Shown one piece after another: positions 43,178 through 49,493 of a DNA stretch of 49,493 nt. Within the stretch, counting starts at the first letter, position 1. The number at the start of each line of letters is the position of its first letter. The stretch covers positions 1-49,493 of the forward strand of contig JAGODU010000011.1 in NCBI GenBank assembly GCA_017998095.1, in the 5' to 3' direction. The translations under genes were made by a program, and so were the position numbers. Under the pieces are notes generated by a model that did not search any database, was not told where the DNA came from, and worked only from the letters and a program-made list of their open reading frames with translations. This DNA comes from Prolixibacteraceae bacterium (lineage in GTDB: Bacteria > Bacteroidota > Bacteroidia > Bacteroidales > Prolixibacteraceae).

Positions 43178-44831
43178 AGCTTATCATGACTTTAGTTTCG
43201 TTAAAACTTTTAATTGAGGAAGACTCAGGATACATGTTCTGTATGAGTCCAAGGTTGAGTTTAAAAGAGTGTTTTGGATGAGGGCGCCATGACATTGATG
43301 CTGTCATGTTATTAACCCATCCATCTTCATTATTAAGATTACTTCTATTGACAGCAATACCAATATTGGAATTCAGTTTTCCTTTAAAGAATGACTTTCC
43401 TGCATTGGCACTGACGCCATATATAAGTTGTTCCATATATGATGAAATCATTGATGTATAGTTTAATCCTGCAGTAATACTTACTCCTGATTTCAGATGG
43501 TTAAAGAAATAATTAATAAGAGCCATTCTGCTGTAAACTTCAGTATTATTGGCAGTGAATGGGTTATGGTCAGTAAGGTCCATCAACATAAGGTTAAGCT
43601 GCACCATCTGCTGGTTTTTTGAATTATTGAAAGTTAGCATTGGTGTGAGTGTAACGTTTCTGTTGCTCTGATAAAGCTTTATTGTATCGTTAAGTGGCAG
43701 GCGGCCTGCTTGTTGATTAATGCTGTAATTGCTGAAAGATCCGTTAATGCTGAATACTTTTCCGCTGTTGTAACTGAAATTGGCCATTGAAATAACTCGA
43801 CTTGACTGAGATGCTTTATTCTTTTTCAGGTTGTCGTTTTGTAATCCAATATTTCCGCTGAATGAAAATTTGTTTTTAAACAGCCTGAATTTTGTATTTA
43901 CTGTTATGTTTTCAATGTCAGTATTAAAATAATAAGCTCCAAACGACTGATAATTGGGGTCTATGCGCCTGTATTGCAATCCTATGGAAAACTTACCGGC
44001 GTTATAGTTTAAAGTAGAAAGCAGGGCAGTAGAGTATTCTGATGATGAGTTTACGCTGAAATTAGCAAGAAGATTTTGCAGTGTGGCGCTTCCGGTTTCA
44101 AATGGCTGGATGCTTGAAAGATTTTTAGTTAGCAGGCTTGCAGCTCCTTCAGTTTCCCATGTAAGTTTTTTAAAGAAAGTAAACTTAAAATGAGCGCCAA
44201 ATACTGAGTTTGCCTGAGGTGTTTTAGATCCGTAGAGAGAGTTGTCAAAAGAAAGTGTATCATCTTTTATTTGCAGGAATATTAAATCAAAAAAGTTATT
44301 CTGAGAGCCCATTCCAATTTTAAAGCTATATCCTTTTCTTGTTGGGGTTTGAAGTGTGTCGTTTGGGTTAATTGTGTTGGGAACTGTCTTCTGGTTGAAA
44401 TTCCCGTAAACAGCGCCAAATCTGAAAATCCCCGGATTGAGTTCTATTCCTGCTCCAAGAAACGAATGCCCGGCAAGAGTATAAGGGGAAAACGACATGT
44501 TGCGATATCCCAAATGAAGCTTTATCCATTTATATTCCGGACTTAAACCAAACCTGTTGAAAGGTTGGGCGTAAGAAAAATTATTGTTGCTATAGAGAAA
44601 AGAAAACGGAAGCCTGAAGCTGTAAACTGAAACATCTACATTTCCTGACAGAACATAATTGAACGGATCCCGGGTTGATTTTTTACCTGTGATGTTATAT
44701 AAATTAGCTGAAGCAGAAAGAGTACCATCTATTGAAAAAGGTTTTTCAGTTTTAATTTTAGATAAATCCTGAGCTAAAATATTGCTGATATTGCAGATTA
44801 GGAAGATAAGTATTAGGGTCAGGCGGTTCAT
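43161..44831 (-). CDS. Outer-membrane beta-barrel-like protein
   Basis: A 556-residue protein with a signal peptide (about 1-20, ending ILAQ). It is made of alternating strands typical of a large barrel (FSLKL-like repeats such as FSFSGNIGLQND, FSINGSFSNYSINQQ, GVSITAGLNYTSMISSYMEQ and HSFKLNLGLIQNMYPE) and ends KVMISYVYKI. About 24 amphipathic segments can be read. No plug or TonB box is evident, so it is not a TonB receptor. It starts the minus-strand run of envelope genes, and its 3' end overlaps the giant TANFOR-like gene. It may be the outer-membrane partner or export path of that protein; this is inference. Confidence 0.78.
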   Translation of the reverse strand: MNRLTLILIFLICNISNILAQDLSKIKTEKPFSIDGTLSASANLYNITGKKSTRDPFNYVLSGNVDVSVYSFRLPFSFLYSNNNFSYAQPFNRFGLSPEYKWIKLHLGYRNMSFSPYTLAGHSFLGAGIELNPGIFRFGAVYGNFNQKTVPNTINPNDTLQTPTRKGYSFKIGMGSQNNFFDLIFLQIKDDTLSFDNSLYGSKTPQANSVFGAHFKFTFFKKLTWETEGAASLLTKNLSSIQPFETGSATLQNLLANFSVNSSSEYSTALLSTLNYNAGKFSIGLQYRRIDPNYQSFGAYYFNTDIENITVNTKFRLFKNKFSFSGNIGLQNDNLKKNKASQSSRVISMANFSYNSGKVFSINGSFSNYSINQQAGRLPLNDTIKLYQSNRNVTLTPMLTFNNSKNQQMVQLNLMLMDLTDHNPFTANNTEVYSRMALINYFFNHLKSGVSITAGLNYTSMISSYMEQLIYGVSANAGKSFFKGKLNSNIGIAVNRSNLNNEDGWVNNMTASMSWRPHPKHSFKLNLGLIQNMYPESSSIKSFNETKVMISYVYKI

Positions 44832-44988
44832 AAAGAGTTTTTTATAGATAAAACTTAAGCAAAACTCATAATCAAAGTTAAATAAAAAACAAACATAAAA
44901 ATAATAACTAAGTAATATTTGTTTCTATTTAAAAATGGACATCAATCCAACCTCAACAGTACCCTAGACCAAAAAAGTGGGTTGATAT

Positions 44989-45016
44989 TGGTATTTCAGT
45001 CGAATGAGGTACGGTT
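44989..45016. repeat. Second, single-armed copy of the 22462 palindromic repeat
   Basis: The 28 bases match the reverse complement of 22458-22485 at 25 positions (shared core gaatgaggtacggtt and tggtattt). No matching second arm is nearby. The gap 44832-45171 holds this copy and a terminator but no gene. Confidence 0.65.
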
Positions 45017-45117
45017 GAAATTTATATAAGTTGTCTATTTATTAAGAAACATTATAAATAGATTATTGAATTGATAATAAATCAATTAATGAAATATTTG
45101 AAAATATTAAGAAAAAT

Positions 45118-45149
45118 AAAGGCTGTCATTTACAAGAATGACAGCCTTT
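45118..45149 (-). terminator. Intrinsic terminator of the T9SS cargo gene
   Basis: Perfect 13-base arms (AAAGGCTGTCATT and its complement) with a 6-base loop lie 22 bases past the stop of the 45172-49035 gene; on the minus strand the stem is followed by a T-rich stretch. Confidence 0.85.
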
Positions 45150-45171
45150 AGCTATAATTATTAAAAACAAA

Positions 45172-48100
45172 TTATTTCTTAATAACCTTAATCTTAGCAA
45201 TTTGTTGATTGTTATTATCAACATTGATAAGATAGAATCCGTTAGGAAGAGTATTTAAAGAAAGTGATTCTCTTGAAGATACAACTTTCTTTATCATAAC
45301 CACCTGACCTGAAATATTTACAACGCGTATAACGTTTCCATTTTCAAGTCCTGAAACAGTGATAAATCCTGTAGTCGGATTAGGATAAGCAAATACATTG
45401 TTTTTAGTGAAATCAACCACTGAAGTTTTAACACCAACTCTGTATGTTCTTACAGTCTTACCATTTTCAGAAGTTACTACCACTTTGTCATTGTTTGCCA
45501 TTGTAGCAGTTGACTTAGGATTGCCCTTGGTATCGAGAATCACATAAGTAGCTCCATCAGAGATAGTTATATTAGCAAGAAAATCTTCAACAGAAGTTTC
45601 AGGACTAACACCGTTTATTTTAGAAACATTTGCATTAACTACCTGATAAATGTCAGAATAAACAAAAGCTTCGTAACGGGCAGCATAATCGCTCCAGAGT
45701 TCAAGAGTGTAAGTTTTCTTTGTAGTACCGTCGGCAGCTGTAACAATCAACTTATCATCTTCATAAATTGAGCCATCTACTCTTTCCTGTCCCAATTTAT
45801 TCTGGAGAACAAATGTTGCTCCCGGAGCAGGGATGAGGAATTTATAGAGAGCCTGTACGCTTGTTCCGTCAGGTATAAGTTTAATCATTAAAGCAGTTTG
45901 GTCAATTTCATAAACTTCTGAAAGAACATAAGCATCAGTTGACTTGCTGTTTGGTTTCAGCTGATAAGTGATTTTTGTTTCACCATCCTGAGCAACAACC
46001 TCAAAGAAAATATTCTCTGATGCTAAAACATCTGCATAAGTAGAATCGTGTTTCATTTGAACAAATGGTGCATAAGAACCATCAGCTTTGAAAGCACTGT
46101 ACAAAGAAGCATTTGCAGGAGGAGTACAATTTTCGAACACTTCACGTAAAGTAGTTGTAGATTCGAAATTGGATATTATACCTGTAGAACCTGTGATTGT
46201 AACTGTATATTTGCTTGAAGTAAGGGCTGCATTATTATCAAGTCCAACAGCTGTAGCAATTATTGTATATCTTGAAGTATTATTTTTATTTCTTGAGATA
46301 ACCGTTAACTGATCACCATTTTGAATAGGATCTGCATCTGAAAGAACAGTTGTGCCTCTTGTAAATGTGATAGTTTGTCCTTCAATAAAAATAATTCTTT
46401 GTTTAAATTCAGCTAATGTAATTCCTGTCTGAACACCACCGCTTATTGTTTCATTCATAGAATAGCCTTTACTTACATTGTACGAAGCTGAAGCTACTGT
46501 AGAAATAAATTCAGTAATCGGATCAAGTTCCTGGGAACCAATATCATTAGCAAGCATTCCTCTTGTTTCGGGATAAGCATATCCTTCAGTTGCCCAATAT
46601 GTTTCAGTATGCCAGAACCATTCAGATGGTCTTCCGGTAATAGTGTCAAGGAAAGATCCACCCGGTTCTGTGTTGCCTTTATAAATATTAGGTAATCTGG
46701 TTAAAGCCTGATTTTGGTCAAAGTTAGTAGAAGGAGGTTGCATAAGTCCAAATGGTGCATTTGAGCAACGGCCTAAAATATCAATAACTTCTACATCGTA
46801 TGGGTCTCCAAGAGGTTTTAAACCTTCACGAACTGAGTCGCCTACAATTTTATAAAGAATCCAGTCATCATTATACCAGCCTCCGCAAATATTTGAATAG
46901 TTGGCTAAACCTCCAGAGTCTTCATTAAGTTCAATACCCCAAGGATTATCTCCATTTTTAAAATTAACATCAATTTCGTTGTAAGCTGGATATAAGTAAC
47001 CAGTTGCATCCTTGTCATTTGGAAAAGCCCAGGCGAGTACAAATACATCACCACCTTCAATTATTGAGTTGACGCTAAGGTCAGATTGTAATATTCCGGG
47101 TTGAACCTGCCAGCTTGCTTCATCCTGCCATACAAAGCCAGGTATATATCTCCTGAATCGGTTAGCCCAGTCTGTTTCAGTATTGAATGCTGAAATTGCA
47201 GCTGCCGGACTTAAATTATTTGTACGTGTAATAACATAATAACTTAGGTCAAGTGGTTGATTACCAGGGTTACAAATTTCAAGGAAGAATTGTCTCCAAC
47301 CGGCACGGAATACTATATCAGAAAAGAATGGTTCAGCTGAAAATGGTTGTGCATTACTGCTGACATCAGATTCCTTTTCAAAGCGCACCCTGTAAGTAAG
47401 TAATGTAGTATCATCTTCAGCAGTTGTATAGATTTTAACAGTTTTTGCATCATCTGAACCAAAAAGAGAAGTAGCACGGACAACTTCAATTTTACAATCA
47501 GGATCCTGAGGTTTTGCTACTAGCGCCGGAATTCCATCCCAGCTGGCAGGAACTTTAACGACATAATTTAATTTTGTCGGAGAAAAATCTGGTATAGTAT
47601 CACCTTTCCATCCATAAATACCTTTAAGTTCTTGAGGTATATCTGGCCATGTTATTGAAGCAAGATTTGCATTATGGCTAGGAATATATTGTTGAACTTT
47701 AATAAAGTATTCTTTAACAGAAGAATTATTTTCAGCAGTAACTTTAAGTTTGTCTCCTCTTTTAAGGTCAGGTCTTTTAACACCGTCAATCCATACTATT
47801 TCCCATTTAGCCTTTTCAGGTTTTTCAAGGTATTTCAATAAAGTATCAACTCTTTCGCTATACCCTGCAAATATTGTATCCATTCCGGCTTCTAACTCAC
47901 TTACAACATAAGGAGTGTTCCATGTTCCGTTTGTGTTTCTTCTGTTTTTTGGCATTACCCTGCATTCAGAAGAAGAAGGAGGTAAAAGATTGAGTCCGAA
48001 CTTTATAATATCCATTTGGTTTCCGCACGCATAAAGGGTAAGGGTATCGCCTGTTCTTACAGAAGTGTAGGCAGAATCAAGTCTGCTTGGAGTTTGAAGG

Positions 48101-49035
48101 TATTTCCAGGCAATACCTTCAGCATAATTAAATTCATTCATAATTGAGTCCTGACGACGAGCACCCCAATCAACATCCATTGTCTTTTTAGTCCAGTCAA
48201 TTTTGATAGAGCTTGATTTTAATCTGTCAGCAGTGAGCCTGTAATTTCCATGATTTCCAATAGTCCAGAATTCTTTACGGCCTTGTTCCCATCCTCCGTT
48301 TGTGAGAGTAGGTACAGGAAGCCATTCTGAGTCTGTAATATCAACACCGCGGGCTTTTTCCCAATCGATATTTCCTTTAGTAATATTTGATTTACGGACA
48401 AGAATTGAATTGCCAGTTGCATCAGGTACACCTGCAACATCGCTTGCGCCATAATCGCCTGGACGTTGTGAAGTAGAACTCGTAAATACACCGTTAACAG
48501 CATCAACGACAACTGAATCATTGGGTGAATAATGATGCATTATATAAAAACAGTAAGTACCTCCCCAGCATACGAGTGCATTGTAACCAACTGAAATGCT
48601 GTCTGTAGGATCACCGTTGGGTGATTCAGAAGCATGAATCTGAAGATCGGCTAAGAGCCACATGTCATGTTTTGTATTTGAACCTGCATTTTCAAGAGGA
48701 TGAAGAATAGCCTGTTCATCTCCCCAATCACAGACAGTAGCAATAACGTAAGTTTCACCAGGTCCAAGCATCTTTGACGGGAGCCTTACAAATCCATCAG
48801 TAGTTCGTGAATATGTATTTACCGTATCCCACGGAGCATAAGACCATGGAGAGATGTTACCTACATCAAACTCTCCAAGATCAATAGGCTTAGTTCCCAT
48901 GTTGCACAACTCAACATAAGAGTGATGGTAATTATCCATTCTGACTTCGGAAAAAATCAGATTCTGGTATGGTTTCTGTGCACTGACAAAGAACACAGAT
49001 ACCAGTAGGAAAAAGAGTAAAAGTTTAAATTTCAT
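45172..49035 (-). CDS. Large T9SS cargo protein with lamin-tail-like modules
   Basis: A 1287-residue exported protein. A signal peptide (about 1-19, ending VSAQ) is followed by a lamin-tail-like module (about 25-185, NLIFSEVRMDNYHHSYVELC and KPIDLGEFDV), a second one near 610-760 (VFRAGWRQFFLEICNPGNQP), and Ig- or cadherin-like beta modules (repeats ending YTVTITGST, TYKVR-like, and KTYTLELWSDYA). The last 75 residues are a T9SS type A sorting domain (VFAYPNPTTGFITVSGLENG and NGFYLINVDNNNQQ, ending KVIKK). No enzyme motif is visible. It is probably a surface or released adhesin or structural protein. It stands alone: terminator downstream, 458 non-coding bases upstream to the window edge. Confidence 0.88.
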   Translation of the reverse strand: MKFKLLLFFLLVSVFFVSAQKPYQNLIFSEVRMDNYHHSYVELCNMGTKPIDLGEFDVGNISPWSYAPWDTVNTYSRTTDGFVRLPSKMLGPGETYVIATVCDWGDEQAILHPLENAGSNTKHDMWLLADLQIHASESPNGDPTDSISVGYNALVCWGGTYCFYIMHHYSPNDSVVVDAVNGVFTSSTSQRPGDYGASDVAGVPDATGNSILVRKSNITKGNIDWEKARGVDITDSEWLPVPTLTNGGWEQGRKEFWTIGNHGNYRLTADRLKSSSIKIDWTKKTMDVDWGARRQDSIMNEFNYAEGIAWKYLQTPSRLDSAYTSVRTGDTLTLYACGNQMDIIKFGLNLLPPSSSECRVMPKNRRNTNGTWNTPYVVSELEAGMDTIFAGYSERVDTLLKYLEKPEKAKWEIVWIDGVKRPDLKRGDKLKVTAENNSSVKEYFIKVQQYIPSHNANLASITWPDIPQELKGIYGWKGDTIPDFSPTKLNYVVKVPASWDGIPALVAKPQDPDCKIEVVRATSLFGSDDAKTVKIYTTAEDDTTLLTYRVRFEKESDVSSNAQPFSAEPFFSDIVFRAGWRQFFLEICNPGNQPLDLSYYVITRTNNLSPAAAISAFNTETDWANRFRRYIPGFVWQDEASWQVQPGILQSDLSVNSIIEGGDVFVLAWAFPNDKDATGYLYPAYNEIDVNFKNGDNPWGIELNEDSGGLANYSNICGGWYNDDWILYKIVGDSVREGLKPLGDPYDVEVIDILGRCSNAPFGLMQPPSTNFDQNQALTRLPNIYKGNTEPGGSFLDTITGRPSEWFWHTETYWATEGYAYPETRGMLANDIGSQELDPITEFISTVASASYNVSKGYSMNETISGGVQTGITLAEFKQRIIFIEGQTITFTRGTTVLSDADPIQNGDQLTVISRNKNNTSRYTIIATAVGLDNNAALTSSKYTVTITGSTGIISNFESTTTLREVFENCTPPANASLYSAFKADGSYAPFVQMKHDSTYADVLASENIFFEVVAQDGETKITYQLKPNSKSTDAYVLSEVYEIDQTALMIKLIPDGTSVQALYKFLIPAPGATFVLQNKLGQERVDGSIYEDDKLIVTAADGTTKKTYTLELWSDYAARYEAFVYSDIYQVVNANVSKINGVSPETSVEDFLANITISDGATYVILDTKGNPKSTATMANNDKVVVTSENGKTVRTYRVGVKTSVVDFTKNNVFAYPNPTTGFITVSGLENGNVIRVVNISGQVVMIKKVVSSRESLSLNTLPNGFYLINVDNNNQQIAKIKVIKK

Positions 49036-49493
49036 AGTTATAAAATTTATGTTATTAATGAATGTTTATATATGATTTTTTCTTAAAAATACCCTCCCTG
49101 AGTTTTTTCTTTAAATAAAGAATCCTAAAATTAAAAATTATTTAAAGATATTAAAAACCTGCCATTATTTATATTTAGAATGTATAGCAAAATGAGAGGT
49201 CAAATATTTCTTTTGTAACATACTTATGTATCTTTTGTAACCTTTCATGTAATTTTTACCCCTTGAGATTTAAAAACGGAATTTAAACGGTGTATGTTTT
49301 TATATTTTTAATTTATAGCAAAACCAAAGTATTATATCATTAAAACTTAATGATAACAGCACTTTAAATATTTGAATTTTTTCTAAATGTTTGAATTTTT
49401 AATTGAGGGGAAAGGATTTAAAGGAAAAGGCATTAAAATTTCGTTTTTATGATACATATGTTATAAAATTATCTCAAAACGAAATTTTTAACC
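49036..49493. other. Gene-free AT-rich region upstream of the T9SS cargo gene
   Basis: I see no frame, RNA gene or strong hairpin in these 458 bases. They should contain the promoter of the minus-strand cargo gene, but no clean TTTG / TAnnTTTG pair was found on that strand. The region runs to the window edge. Confidence 0.5.

Overview
The window looks like chromosomal DNA of a member of the Bacteroidota, probably Bacteroidales or a near relative. The evidence is AT-rich DNA, start sites mostly without strong Shine-Dalgarno sequences, promoters of the TTTG / TAnnTTTG type, type IX secretion (T9SS) C-terminal sorting domains, a PorZ homologue, a TANFOR-like giant protein, and genes common in this phylum (TIGR02757, a TrpB2-type tryptophan synthase, DUF5808, FISUMP). 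No rRNA and no CRISPR array were seen. There is one tRNA, tRNA-Phe(GAA).

Layout. Positions 1-1345 are core genome: the 3' end of a menE-like acyl-CoA ligase, a convergent trmN6, and the 3' third of a TIGR02757 gene. Positions 1346-16968 form an accessory island. It appears to have split an ancestral minus-strand operon tatA-lolD-TIGR02757-trmN6: tatA and lolD lie on its right, trmN6 and the broken TIGR02757 on its left. The island carries an intact, divergent TIGR02757 copy, a LytTR-type regulator, then a eukaryotic-like signalling cassette: a double-FHA zinc-ribbon protein, a zinc-ribbon FHA protein, a LysM protein, a PP2C phosphatase, a membrane Ser/Thr kinase, a secreted MORN-caspase, two small proteins, and a second membrane Ser/Thr kinase with YD-like repeats. 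Two small unknown genes and an AbiE type IV toxin-antitoxin pair follow. The right edge is decayed: a CAP-domain remnant, a FISUMP lipoprotein, an IS21 istB remnant, and a group II intron maturase remnant that runs into the last codons of lolD.

Positions 16957-29100 are mostly core and metabolic genes: lolD, tatA, a T9SS-exported SGNH hydrolase, DUF5808, a hexose-phosphate mutarotase, a GH26 mannanase, a ferredoxin-domain protein, rdgB, porZ, recO, and trpB2 preceded by a Trp-rich leader peptide and an intrinsic terminator, then tRNA-Phe.

Positions 29127-49035 are a minus-strand envelope region. A tightly packed run from 44831 down to 29737 encodes a barrel-like outer-membrane protein, a 2492-residue TANFOR-like protein, a fibronectin-type-III protein, and an FtsX/LolD-like ABC transporter. 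A small barrel gene follows it and a large T9SS cargo with lamin-tail-like modules precedes it.

The two most interesting items are the FHA/PP2C/kinase/caspase cassette, which sits in a defence-like island beside AbiE and may be an undescribed conflict or regulated-death system, and the apparent tryptophan attenuator in front of the stand-alone trpB2. Functions come from motifs read by eye; no database search was run.
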